DNA of 64,000 nt, from positions 620,001 to 684,000 of the forward strand of contig NZ_JAZIFY010000002.1 in NCBI RefSeq assembly GCF_036634195.1, written 5' to 3'. Origin of the DNA: Streptomyces sp. P9-A4. GTDB lineage: Bacteria > Actinomycetota > Actinomycetes > Streptomycetales > Streptomycetaceae. The notes under the pieces were generated by a model. The model saw only the letters and a list, made by a program, of their open reading frames with translations, had not been told where the DNA came from and ran no database searches. Both the position numbers and the translations under genes were made by a program. The first letter of the stretch is position 1; the number at the start of each line of letters is the position of its first letter. This document shows positions 18,258 through 26,736 of the stretch, one piece after another.

Positions 18258-18597
18258 CGTCAACCGGTCCGGCCTCATGGCTCGGACGGGCCGCCTCGCC
18301 GGCCGAAGCGACCCAGGGTGGCGGTGAGGGTGCCGGCGACGACAGCGGGCTGAGCGGGGGCGCGCGGGACGGGCCGCTGGTGCGCGGCCGTCATCAGCCG
18401 CACGCGCTGGGGTTCACAGGAGAGCAGGAGGCCGACCGTGAATTCCGCCACCGCATCGATGAGTCGTCTGACGGACGGGGCTGAGGTGATGGTGACTCAT
18501 TTCCGTACGCCCTCTTGTGGGTTGGTGCCGAGCTTCCAAGAATGCACATGACAACCGGAGGATCTTCGGTTGCATGTCATCAGAGGGGAACCCCCAC
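18258..18597. other. Upstream region of the secreted protease
   Basis: No convincing gene is seen. An inverted repeat CAACCG/CGGTTG (18552-18557 and 18567-18572), extended by ATGACA-like sequence on both sides, sits 26 bases before the protease ATG and could be an operator or part of the 5' leader. A minus-strand stretch reading DAVAEFTVGLLL hints at an old hydroxyacid-dehydrogenase fragment but is too short to call. Confidence 0.4.
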
Positions 18598-19449
18598 ATG
18601 AAGAAGCCTCTCGTCGGCGCCCTGCTCGCGCTGTTCCTGACCGGAGCGACCGCGGCCCCGGCCATGGCGGCCGCGCCGCAGGCTCCCGCGGCCAAGGACC
18701 GGGCCACGGCGGCCGTCGCCGTCGACTTCGCCGGCACGGTCGCGCTCAGCAACTGCTCCGGCTCGCTCGTCCGCATGCCGAGCTCCCAGCCGAACGACCC
18801 CGCGCTCGTCCTCTCCAACGGGCACTGTCTGGAGACCGGCATGCCGGGGGCCGGCGAGGTCGTCAAGGACGTGCGCTCCACCCGCTCGTTCTCGCTGCTC
18901 AACTCGGCCGGCACCAAAGTCGCGACGCTGCGCGCCAGCAAGATCGCGTACGGCACGATGACCGACACGGACATCTCGATCTACCAGGTGACCAAGACCT
19001 ACGAGCAGATCCAGAGCCTGTACGGCATAGGCGCCCTCACCCTCAACGACGTCCGCCCGACGCAGGGTTCGTCGATCAAGGTGGTGTCCGGGTACTGGAA
19101 GCGGATCTACAGCTGCAACGTCGACGGCTTCGTCTACCGCATGAAGGAGGGCGACTGGACCTGGAAGGACTCGGTCCGCTACACCTCCTCCTGCAACACC
19201 ATCGGCGGCACCTCCGGCTCGCCGGTCATCGACACGACCACCGGCAAGGTCGTCGCCGTCAACAACACGGGCAACGAGAGCGGTGAGAGCTGCACCGTGA
19301 ACAACCCGTGCGAGATCGACGAGAACGGCGCCGTGACCGTCCGCCAGGGCATCAACTACGCCCAGGAGACGTACACGATCGTCCCGTGCGTCGGCGCGGG
19401 CAACGTGATCGACCTGAACCGCCCGGGCTGCACCCTGCCGAAGCCGTAA
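18598..19449 (+). CDS. Secreted trypsin-like serine protease
   Basis: This 283-residue exported protein starts MKKPLVGALLALFLTGATA with cleavage likely after AMAAA. The chymotrypsin-fold catalytic triad is visible as His76 (LSNGHCLE), Asp125 (DTDISIYQ) and Ser206 (GGTSGSPV). Several Cys pairs fit an extracellular enzyme. It resembles Streptomyces extracellular proteases of the V8/glutamyl-like branch; specificity is not evident. GAGGGGA lies 8-9 bases before the ATG at 18598; a more distal ATG at 18574 lacks a binding site. Confidence 0.9.
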   Translation: MKKPLVGALLALFLTGATAAPAMAAAPQAPAAKDRATAAVAVDFAGTVALSNCSGSLVRMPSSQPNDPALVLSNGHCLETGMPGAGEVVKDVRSTRSFSLLNSAGTKVATLRASKIAYGTMTDTDISIYQVTKTYEQIQSLYGIGALTLNDVRPTQGSSIKVVSGYWKRIYSCNVDGFVYRMKEGDWTWKDSVRYTSSCNTIGGTSGSPVIDTTTGKVVAVNNTGNESGESCTVNNPCEIDENGAVTVRQGINYAQETYTIVPCVGAGNVIDLNRPGCTLPKP

Positions 19450-19480
19450 CGCGGTAACGCCGTACCGCGCGTCACGGCAC

Positions 19481-19513
19481 CGCCCGCCCGGTCACTCGGA
19501 GACCGGGCGGGCG
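19481..19513 (+). terminator. Terminator after the serine protease
   Basis: A perfect 13-bp inverted repeat (19481-19493, 19501-19513) with a 7-base loop lies 31 bases after the protease stop. Confidence 0.85.
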
Positions 19514-19852
19514 AACGCGTCACCGCTCTCCGGCCTCAGCCGAACATCCACATGCGGGTCCCGCGGATACAGGCCGGACATGCCAGATCGCCTGTCCCTC
19601 CGGACATCGCCCACGTGCAGGAATCCCCGGTGCCGCATCGGACGTAAGCCCCAAGGGTGACAGCCACCCGATTCCGCCGGCCAGGCCCCTTTCACATCGT
19701 CAGACTCGCGGGAGAGAACGCGCCGGTGGGGCGTGGGCAAGGCAGGGGCGGCGAGACGGGTGGGCGTGACCGAGCGCGGTATGACTGGTCGGGCCGCTCC
19801 GGACGGGGCGGGGCCGGGCGGGACGGACCACAGCGTTCCGCGCGCACGCGCG
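19514..19852. other. Leader region before the prenyltransferase gene
   Basis: No separate gene is recognised. The prenyltransferase frame is open from GTG 19733, but the extra residues are Gly/Arg-rich and unlike the family, so the region more likely holds its promoter and leader. Confidence 0.45.
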
Positions 19853-20698
19853 GTGACGGAGGGCCGGCTGGGCGGGCGACAGCACGGTGAGGAGCCCGGC
19901 GGGCAGCGGCAGGGCGACCAGCTGGGCCGGGAGCGGTGGGTCGAAGGGCCGGGCGAGGAGCGTCGGGGCGACGGGCCGGCGTGTGCGGTGCCGCGGCACG
20001 TGGCCTGTGTGATGGACGGCAACGGCCGTTGGGCGCAGCGGCGTTCGCTTCCCCGTACGGCGGGCCATCGGGCGGCGGAGGCCACCGTCATCGACATCAT
20101 CGAAGCCGCGCGGACGGCCGGCGTGGAGTGGCTCAGCCTGTACGCCTTCTCCACCGAGAACTGGAACCGTCCGGGCACCGAGGTCGACTACCTGATGCGT
20201 CTGGTCCGCCGGGTCGTGCGCAAGCACGCGCCGCTGCTCCTCGCCCGCGGCATCCGCTGCCGTTTCCTCGGGGTCTCCGACTTCCGCATCCCCCGTGAAC
20301 TGGCCCGGGACTTCGACGACCTGACGACGCTGACGGACGACAACCGGGGGATGACGCTGACCGTCGCGTTCGACCACGGCGGGCGCCGGGACATCGTCGA
20401 GGCCGCACGGTCGCTGATCCGCAGCGGGACGCCCGCCGACGAGGTGACCGAGCGGCTCTTCGCGGACCACCTGCCGTTCCCCGACACCCCCGACGTGGAC
20501 CTCGTCATCCGCACCTCCGGTGAGCAGCGCATTTCCAACTTCATGCTCTGGCAGGTCGCCTACGCCGAGTGGGTCTTCCCCGAGGCGCTCTGGCCGGACT
20601 TCCGGGCCCCCGACTTCCTCGCCTGCCTGCACGCCTACCGGCGCCGCGACCGCCGCTTCGGCGGCGTGCCGCCCCAGACCAACGGAGAACCATCATGA
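19853..20698 (+). CDS. uppS: Isoprenyl transferase (cis-prenyl diphosphate synthase)
   Basis: The protein contains the UPPS signatures HVACVMDGNGRWAQRR (catalytic Asp, pyrophosphate site), LYAFSTENWNRP and DLVIRTSGEQRISNFMLWQ. It condenses isopentenyl diphosphate in cis onto an allylic primer to build polyprenyl diphosphates such as undecaprenyl diphosphate. The start is uncertain: GTG 19853 gives 281 residues, with a 50-residue low-complexity preface before the domain; GTG 19733 and GTG 19988 are also in frame. Its stop overlaps the ATG of the oxygenase gene (ATGA). Streptomycetes carry more than one such enzyme, so it may serve special metabolism. Confidence 0.88.
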   Translation: MTEGRLGGRQHGEEPGGQRQGDQLGRERWVEGPGEERRGDGPACAVPRHVACVMDGNGRWAQRRSLPRTAGHRAAEATVIDIIEAARTAGVEWLSLYAFSTENWNRPGTEVDYLMRLVRRVVRKHAPLLLARGIRCRFLGVSDFRIPRELARDFDDLTTLTDDNRGMTLTVAFDHGGRRDIVEAARSLIRSGTPADEVTERLFADHLPFPDTPDVDLVIRTSGEQRISNFMLWQVAYAEWVFPEALWPDFRAPDFLACLHAYRRRDRRFGGVPPQTNGEPS

Positions 20699-22167
20699 CG
20701 ACCGGAACCACGCAAACAGCGCCTGACGAGGCAAACCTGTCCGGCCCGGAATCACAGTTCCATGCCCTCTTCGACGACCCGCGCTGGGCGCTGGCCATGA
20801 TCCGCGCCACCGTTCTGGAGGCCGCTCACCCGCAGATCGGCGCCGCCCTCGTCGACAACTCCACCTTCATCGCCCACCCCTGGCGCCGGCTCCGCAACAC
20901 CTTCCTCAGCATGCGGCGCATGTTCGACGCCGACCCCGCGGTACGCGAACGGGAGGCCGCGCGGCTCAACCGGCTGCACACCCGCATGAGCGGCTCCGAC
21001 TCCCGCGGTCGCGCCTACGACGCCATGGACCGCTCGACCCGCGCCTGGGTGATCGCCACCCTCTTCGAGAGCGGCGTCACCATGTGCCGGCTGAGCGGCC
21101 AGCCACTCGACCAGGACACCATGGAACGCATGTACGCCGAGTACCGCTCGTTCCTCGCCGCGCTCGACGGCGACGCCTCGGAGCTCCCCGAGGACCTCCA
21201 CGAGTTCTGGCGGTACTTCGACCGGGTCGTCGAGAACGAACTGGAGAACACCGAGGCAGCCCGTGTCATCCTCTACCGGCTCTTCGACCACCTGCCCGCC
21301 CCGGCCCTGCTCGACGGCGCGCCGACGCTGTGGGCGGCCGGCCGGACCGTCGCCGGTCCGCTCCTCGGCGCGATCACCGTCGCCTCGCTCCCCGAGGCGT
21401 ACCGGCGCCGGGCCGGCCTGCCGGAGATGCCCGGCGCCCCGACCCTGATGCAGGGCGCCTACCTGGCCGCCGGGCTCGCCCGTTTCCTGCCCGGGGGCTG
21501 GATCAACGCCGAGAGCATCATCGAAGTCCTGTCGCTCCGGCCCGGCAGCGACGACCCCCGCGCCCGGACCGTGACCGCCCTGCGCGCCCGGATGAAGCGG
21601 GCATCGGCCCTGCTCCGCCTCCTGACGCCGCTGGGCGGCGACACCGACCCTGACCCCGGCCCGGTACCTTCCGCGGCCACGGGCGAGGGCCGACGCTCGG
21701 CGGAGGAGTTCTTCCGCCAGGTGCTGGACCAGACCGGCGACGGCTACCTCGACTGGCCTGACCTCGCCGCCATGGCCCGCGAACTTTCCACCCGCCTCGA
21801 CCTGGACGAACCCGAGGAGACCCGGCTCTACGACGCCTTCGCCGCCTGGTGGCGCGAGCTCCAGGCCGCCCTCGACACGGACGGTGACGGCCGCGTCAGC
21901 ATCGAGGAGTACGCCGCCTCCGTCCCCTCCCTCGCCGGACCCGCGCTCATCCGCGTCGCCGAGGTCCTCTTCGACGCCACCGACAAGGACGGCAGCGGGA
22001 CCGTCGACGCGGACGAGTACCGGACCCTCTTCCGCACCGCCTTCCACCGCGACCTCACCGCGACCGGCGGCGCCTACAGCCGGAGCGCCTTCGTGGGCGA
22101 CTTCCTCTCCTTCATGTCGGGCCGCCGCACCAGCACCCCGTACGACCCCCTCCTCGCCGATGCCTGA
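20695..22167 (+). CDS. MpaB/DUF2236-type oxygenase with three EF-hands
   Basis: This 490-residue protein combines an N-terminal MpaB/DUF2236 domain (about 25-300; WALAMIRATVLEAAHPQIGA, WVIATLFESGV) with a C-terminal calcium-binding module. Three canonical 12-residue EF loops start at Asp345 (DQTGDGYLDWPD), Asp394 (DTDGDGRVSIEE) and Asp430 (DKDGSGTVDADE). The family includes heme oxygenases that cleave prenyl chains, such as MpaB and the rubber oxygenase Lcp. Coupling to a cis-prenyltransferase suggests action on a polyprenyl product under calcium control; this is inference. No membrane segment is obvious. Confidence 0.85.
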   Translation: MTTGTTQTAPDEANLSGPESQFHALFDDPRWALAMIRATVLEAAHPQIGAALVDNSTFIAHPWRRLRNTFLSMRRMFDADPAVREREAARLNRLHTRMSGSDSRGRAYDAMDRSTRAWVIATLFESGVTMCRLSGQPLDQDTMERMYAEYRSFLAALDGDASELPEDLHEFWRYFDRVVENELENTEAARVILYRLFDHLPAPALLDGAPTLWAAGRTVAGPLLGAITVASLPEAYRRRAGLPEMPGAPTLMQGAYLAAGLARFLPGGWINAESIIEVLSLRPGSDDPRARTVTALRARMKRASALLRLLTPLGGDTDPDPGPVPSAATGEGRRSAEEFFRQVLDQTGDGYLDWPDLAAMARELSTRLDLDEPEETRLYDAFAAWWRELQAALDTDGDGRVSIEEYAASVPSLAGPALIRVAEVLFDATDKDGSGTVDADEYRTLFRTAFHRDLTATGGAYSRSAFVGDFLSFMSGRRTSTPYDPLLADA

Positions 22168-22327
22168 CGCGCTTCGCTTGGATCACCGGGCAGGTGCCCC
22201 GCTTGGCCGGTAGAGCAGGTCCTCGTACGGCAGGAGTAGCCCAGCCACAAGCTTGCCGCCGCGCTTCCCTGACTCCGAGACGGATCCACCAGCACCGATC
22301 GACACGGCTTGAAGCGCAGGTGCACGC

Positions 22328-22510
22328 ATGAGGCCCGGATGGGGGTACGCCGTCGCGCGGCTCAGCATCACCACCGCCACCGCGGCCCTTTACCTCGTTC
22401 CCGTCGCCACACTGGGCACTTCCGGCATCTGGCTCGGCGACCGCCCCCGGCCGGCAGCGGTCATAGGCGGACTCGTCTTCATCGCCGGTCTCCTCCTCAA
22501 CAAGCGCCCC
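22328..22510 (+). pseudogene. EamA (DMT) permease, C-terminal remnant
   Basis: The frame reads WGYAVARLSITTATAALYLV followed by GIWLGDRPRPAAVIGGLVF and IAGLLLNKRP. This is the last two membrane segments of an EamA-type drug/metabolite transporter (LYLVPV, then WLGERP-like, then GG-LV-AGV). Everything upstream is missing and the frame runs on into the pentapeptide gene on the other strand. Confidence 0.55.
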
Positions 22511-22605
22511 CGCGCGACCACTGCTGGCCCCCCTGCCCCCGCTCGATCTCACACTCCCGAACGGAATGAGCCGCACAACGGGCTCGGGGGCATGAGGCTG
22601 TGGGG

Positions 22606-23265
22606 TCAGGCGTCCTTGACGGTGAGGCCGATGTGCTGGGCCAGGGCCGGGGCGAGGTCGAGCAGCTGGGGAGTGCTGATGGTGGCACCCTTGAGGGCTG
22701 CCACGCCGGAGTTGATGCCCAGTGCGGTCGCCTCGCTCAGGTCGACTCGGGTGAGGGTGGCTTTGGTGAGGTCGACTCCGTCGAGCGTCGTTCCTGGGAA
22801 AGAGACGCCGGTCAGGGTCGCGCCTGCGAAGTCGACGTCGCGCAGCAGGCAGTCGACGAAGGTGACGTTCGCCAGCTGGGCCGCACGCAGGTTGACCGAG
22901 TCGAACTTGCAGTGGTGGAAGACGGCGCGGCGCATCTGGGTTCCGTGGAGCTGGGTGCCGGCCAGGAGGCTGGAGAGGCATTCGGTGTCCAGCCAGGTGC
23001 TCTCCGCGAGGTCACTGCCCACGGTGCGGATGTTGTGCATCCATACGGTGTCGAAGCGTGCGCGCCGGAACCGGCCGCCGGTGAAGGTCACCGAGGACAG
23101 GGCCGACTCGCTGAAGCGGGTCATGCCGCCGTCGACGTCGTCGAAGGCGCGGTCGTCGATGTGGAGCCACTCGTAGACCTCCTCCCGCTCCAGGTCCCCG
23201 GTGAACGGTTCGAGGCGATGTGCATAGGGCAGGGCGGGCAGGTCGTGGGGGGCGGGTACGCGCAT
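22606..23265 (-). CDS. Pentapeptide repeat protein
   Basis: This 219-residue protein has runs of pentapeptides, for example FDSVNLRAAQLANVTF, DVDFAGATLTGVSF and GVDLTKATLTRVDL, spanning about residues 55-190. Such A(D/N)LXX repeats fold as a right-handed quadrilateral beta-helix. Known members protect DNA gyrase or act as scaffolds; no specific role can be assigned. The N-terminal 50 residues are not repetitive (LEREEVYEWLHIDDRAFDDV). It stands alone, convergent with the EamA remnant. Confidence 0.85.
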   Translation of the reverse strand: MRVPAPHDLPALPYAHRLEPFTGDLEREEVYEWLHIDDRAFDDVDGGMTRFSESALSSVTFTGGRFRRARFDTVWMHNIRTVGSDLAESTWLDTECLSSLLAGTQLHGTQMRRAVFHHCKFDSVNLRAAQLANVTFVDCLLRDVDFAGATLTGVSFPGTTLDGVDLTKATLTRVDLSEATALGINSGVAALKGATISTPQLLDLAPALAQHIGLTVKDA

Positions 23266-23709
23266 CGGAGTCCTTCCGGGGCAGGTTCAGGTCACGCCTG
23301 AAGCGGCCCGGTCAGGGGCCGCCTGGGGTGCAGGGGGATGTCTTCATGCTGACCCGGGCCCGCGGGTTCCGCCTAATCGCGTCGCAGGCGGGAATCGCGG
23401 TACAGGACCGCGCGCTCACCGACTCCACAAAAACCCAAACGTCGCATACGGGATGAATCACTGCTGTGGCGTGATGACTCCTGCCGCCCCCGAAAACACG
23501 GCAGCGCCGTCCTGCATCCCGCACACGGAGGCAACGCACCTGCTCCACAAGCCGGTTGGTTCACCAGGGTGGCAGTCCGGGGGGCGAACGTCCGCCGGCC
23601 CCCGGACTTCCCTGAGATTCATTTTGCGCCTCAGGCCCGATTGTCCCGCTACGAAGATCGCGCGCGGGCCGTCCTGGACAAGCTCGGCGGCTAGGTCCTG
23701 ATTCTCGGA
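23266..23709. other. Stretch without a recognisable complete gene
   Basis: The plus strand ends with a frame reading RLSRYEDRARAVLDKLGG before a stop at 23692-23694. That looks like the tail of a decayed gene, but I could not name it. No terminator or RNA gene was seen. Confidence 0.4.
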
Positions 23710-23935
23710 TCACGTGCGGAGCCAGATCATGAGTGCTGCGAGTGTGGCGGTGCCGAGGTAGATGTAAGCGCGTTTCTCGTAGCGGGTCGCGACGGCCCGA
23801 AAGCCCTTGAGGCGGTTGATGGTGCGTTCGACGGTGTTGCGCTTCTTGTAGCGCTCGCTGTCGAAACCGGTAGGCCGACCTCCTCGTGAACCTCGGTTCC
23901 TCCGATGTCTCTGCTGGTCGAGCCGTTCGGCTAGT
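23710..23935 (-). mobile_element. IS5-type transposase, C-terminal remnant
   Basis: The minus frame reads RLDQQRHRRNRGSRGGRPTG, ERYKKRNTVERTINRLKGFR and AVATRYEKRAYIYLGTATL. This is the terminal 70-75 residues of an IS5-group transposase, including the Y-[KR]-x-R-N-x-V-E-R motif with the last catalytic Glu. The N-terminal and central parts are absent. It closely resembles the transposase tail at 55516-55743. Confidence 0.75.
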
Positions 23936-25442
23936 TCTTCTGCAGGGTGCGGGTGACACCCGCGATGACGGCTGTCGTCAGCATCCAGCCGAAGGCGATC
24001 AGCGAGTAGGCCAACCATTGGAGAAGGTCATTCGACCAGTACCACCCCGTGCGCTGCCCTAGCCCCCCAATGGGGATCAAGAGGTCAAGTGTGTAGACGA
24101 GAGGCTGGAACGGGGCGCCTTCGCCCTGCTTCACCGGCGTCGGAGACTGCGTACGGAAGGCCAGGGTGCCCAGCAGGGTCAGTATCAGAAGCCACACGCC
24201 TGCCAGCCATGGTCGGTAGCCGTAGCCTACGGTCACATCGAGCAGGTGCCCCCAACCGCGTGCCGGCGGAGACAAGGTGAGGCGCCGGTGACGCTGTTTG
24301 ATCAGGAGCACGCGCCGGGCGTCGTCGTCGTGGCCGATCTGTCGGTACCAGCCCGCAAGTTCTTCGTACGGCTGAGGGGAATAGCCGGGATTTCGACGGA
24401 TCCACGCCAGGCGACGTGCAACGTCGTCCCTCGCGAGCGTTCCGCCGTCGCCTTCTGCGGATGACGCGTCTCCGAATCGGATGGAGCCGTATCTGAACCC
24501 GTCCAGCAGCACCTTCTCCGGCCAGCTCTGCTCGCTGTCCTGGAACCAGGCGGCCTGCGCGAACCGGAGATCAACCGATCCTGAGAGCGGTGCGGCGGCC
24601 CTGAAGTCGAAGTCCGCCACTTGCATCGCGATGCAGTCCAGGGCGATGCTGCCCCCGTTCAGACAGGCCCCGTCGAAGGTCAGCAGACCTTCTATACGGG
24701 CCCTTCGCAGCCGTACCTCTCCTTGTGCGGTAAACCCTTGGGAGCAGTCCACGGTCGAGGCGACCACGCCGCCTGCGGCAAGTGCGACGCCTCCGGCGTT
24801 CTCTAGCCGTGCGGCTTGCAGAAACAGGCCGCTGGGTATGTGCGCGCCGGGCAGTCGTAGCCCACCTCGTGTCGTGAGCCGTTCGCCGAAGACGCCGCCT
24901 TCCAGGATCAGGCTGCCCGCGAGCACCGCCCACTCTCCAGGACCGGAGATTCTGGCATCTGTGAGCAGCAGATTTCCGGCCACATGAGCGTTGGCGAGTA
25001 TGAGAGGGCCGCCTTCGAGGGCCGGCCGTCTCAGGTCCAGATCGCCCCCGATTCGGGCGAGCTCAGCGTCGATCCCGGGGACCCAGCTGTCCGTGATCGC
25101 AATCGTCCGGGTCGTGGCGCCATGCACGTTCACTGCCTCGTCCAGTCGGCAGCCCTCAAGTGAGAACGTGTGGCAGATCTCCGTTCCTGACAGGTCGAGA
25201 CGGCCGGTGATACGTGCCCCGGCGAGCCGGAGGGCGGCGACGGCGCCAGACCGATCGTGGTTCCCGCCGAGCAGCAGCGTCGCCACGACGGCTGCGCGGA
25301 CAGTGCGTTCGGGGCCCCACTCTTCACCCACAGCGGGGTCGTCGGCCTCGGGCATGCCCGTGCGTAGATCAACTCGATGCCCCTCAGGAAAGGCATCCCA
25401 CAACGCGCGCTCCGGCGGGGTCAACTCGCTATATGACAGCAC
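23931..25442 (-). CDS. Membrane-anchored beta-helix protein (annotated elsewhere as oxidoreductase)
   Basis: The start chosen is GTG at 25442, giving 503 residues that open SYSELTPPERALWDAFPEG. Residues about 70-330 are repeats of GARITGRLDLSGT and RIGGDLDLRRPALEG type, which predict a right-handed beta-helix. The C-terminus has membrane segments (WLAGVWLLILTLLGTLAF near 420 and WLAYSLIAFGWMLTTAVI near 475). Streptomyces relatives are called membrane-associated oxidoreductase, but no FAD, NAD or heme motif is visible here. The open frame continues upstream to 25727 through transposase debris, which is not part of the gene. Remnants flank it on both sides. Confidence 0.75.
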   Translation of the reverse strand: MLSYSELTPPERALWDAFPEGHRVDLRTGMPEADDPAVGEEWGPERTVRAAVVATLLLGGNHDRSGAVAALRLAGARITGRLDLSGTEICHTFSLEGCRLDEAVNVHGATTRTIAITDSWVPGIDAELARIGGDLDLRRPALEGGPLILANAHVAGNLLLTDARISGPGEWAVLAGSLILEGGVFGERLTTRGGLRLPGAHIPSGLFLQAARLENAGGVALAAGGVVASTVDCSQGFTAQGEVRLRRARIEGLLTFDGACLNGGSIALDCIAMQVADFDFRAAAPLSGSVDLRFAQAAWFQDSEQSWPEKVLLDGFRYGSIRFGDASSAEGDGGTLARDDVARRLAWIRRNPGYSPQPYEELAGWYRQIGHDDDARRVLLIKQRHRRLTLSPPARGWGHLLDVTVGYGYRPWLAGVWLLILTLLGTLAFRTQSPTPVKQGEGAPFQPLVYTLDLLIPIGGLGQRTGWYWSNDLLQWLAYSLIAFGWMLTTAVIAGVTRTLQKN

Positions 25443-25497
25443 TCGTGCAGAGTAGTGACCTCCTCGCCCAGTGCCTGGAACACCGCATCTGATGACT

Positions 25498-25690
25498 TCA
25501 GGCGTCGCCAGCAGATGAGGGCGCGTCCAAGGGCGGGAAACGGCTTCATGGATGTCGTCAGGTATCTCCCATCGGTCCGAAGGCGGCGGAACCAGTGCAG
25601 GTAGGCGAACGCACGCTCGACAACCCAGCGCCTGGTACCCAGTCCGGAGCCGTGCTCCGTACCCCGCCTGGCGATCACCGGGTTTCACGC
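25498..25690 (-). mobile_element. IS5-type transposase, C-terminal remnant
   Basis: The minus strand encodes IARRGTEHGSGLGTRRWVV and ERAFAYLHWFRRLRT, then after a frameshift DRWEIPDDIHEA, and finally ALICWRRL in the first frame. This is the C-terminal third of a second type of IS5-group transposase (RWVVERAFAWLH motif). It is broken by at least one frameshift and truncated upstream. Confidence 0.65.
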
Positions 25691-25802
25691 CGAGAGCCCC
25701 CGGGGCTGGACGTCGGCCTCGGTCCACTCAGCCAGGCGGCGCCAGGGTCCGGCGCTCCACGCTCGGCAACAACGTCTCGAAGATCATTCTGTTAGGGGTT
25801 CT

Positions 25803-25889
25803 AAGGCAACCGGCACGCTGATAGGCGTAGCGGCCCTCGACGTACCCGAGCACCTGGTCGAGGTGGAGGCCACCGCCGTCATCGGCTGA
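25803..25889 (+). pseudogene. RidA family C-terminal remnant
   Basis: The last residues read GTLIGVAALDVPEHLVEVEA and TAVIG before TGA at 25887. This is the closing strand of RidA-type enamine deaminases (VGVA-L-...LVEIEA-AV). Only about 28 residues remain and no start exists. Upstream, at 25790-25800, the sequence is unrelated. Confidence 0.5.
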
Positions 25890-26070
25890 GCAGCGGCTCC
25901 GAACCGGGGCACACGCGCTGTCCCTTCGCCTCCGGGACGGCAGGGCAGGGTTCTACGTAAGCGCGACTAGGTAGCCGTCGCCGACGCGAGGCGGCGCTCC
26001 GCGGTGGGAACTTCGGTTGGGCGAGGGGCCGATCGGCCCCTCGGGAACCAGCGAGACCGGAGACTCACAC

Positions 26071-26718
26071 ATGGCAGCCAACGGCGTCACCTACACCGGC
26101 CTGGACGCACTGCTCACGCCCGAGAGGTCGGTACTCCTGTTGATCGACCACCAGGGCGCGCAGTTCGCGGGGATGCACAGCATGGACCCCAACCTCGTGG
26201 TCAACAACGTGACCGCGCTGGCGAAGGGCGCCAAGCTGTTCGAGGTGCCAACGATCCTCAGCACGGTCGTCGAGGACCGCGGCGGGCGGATCATCCGGCA
26301 GATCCAGGACGTCTTCCCGGACCAGAAGCCGATCGACCGCACGACGATCAACACCTGGGAGGACCAGCGGGTCGTCGACGCCGTCACCGCAACCGGCCGC
26401 AAGGACCTCGTCATAGCCGGCCTGTGGACGGACATCTGCCTCGCCTTCCCCGCGATCCACGCGCTGGCCGACGGCTACCGCGTCTACGCGGTGACCGACG
26501 CGTCCGGCGCGACGACGGTCGAGGCGCACGAGCGCGGAGTCCAGCGCATGATCCAGGCCGGCGTCATCCCGACGACCGCCGGCACCGTCGTCTCGGAGTG
26601 GCAGCGCGACTGGGCGCGCGAAGCCACCGTCCCCGGCATCAGCCAGATCATGTTCGACCACGGCGGCAGCTTCGGCACCAGCCTGGCCTGGGAGCTTCAG
26701 CTCCTCGGCCGGAAATGA
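26071..26718 (+). CDS. Isochorismatase-like hydrolase (YcaC group)
   Basis: This 215-residue cysteine hydrolase has the family triad region: Asp26 in SVLLLIDHQ and Cys123 in AGLWTDICLAFPA, with a cis-peptide-type GLWTDIC loop. It belongs to the YcaC branch, whose physiological substrate is uncertain. ACCGGAG lies about 11 bases before the ATG. It converges on the LAL regulator gene, whose end is 18 bases away, so the two may share a regulatory history but not a promoter. Confidence 0.9.
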   Translation: MAANGVTYTGLDALLTPERSVLLLIDHQGAQFAGMHSMDPNLVVNNVTALAKGAKLFEVPTILSTVVEDRGGRIIRQIQDVFPDQKPIDRTTINTWEDQRVVDAVTATGRKDLVIAGLWTDICLAFPAIHALADGYRVYAVTDASGATTVEAHERGVQRMIQAGVIPTTAGTVVSEWQRDWAREATVPGISQIMFDHGGSFGTSLAWELQLLGRK

Positions 26719-26736
26719 CGCACCGCGCTCGTGCCG

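Noticed and set aside
18300..18500. Hydroxyacid dehydrogenase fragment on the minus strand (DAVAEFTVGLLL)
   Set aside because: Only about a dozen residues look familiar, with no neighbouring Rossmann motif; too little to call.
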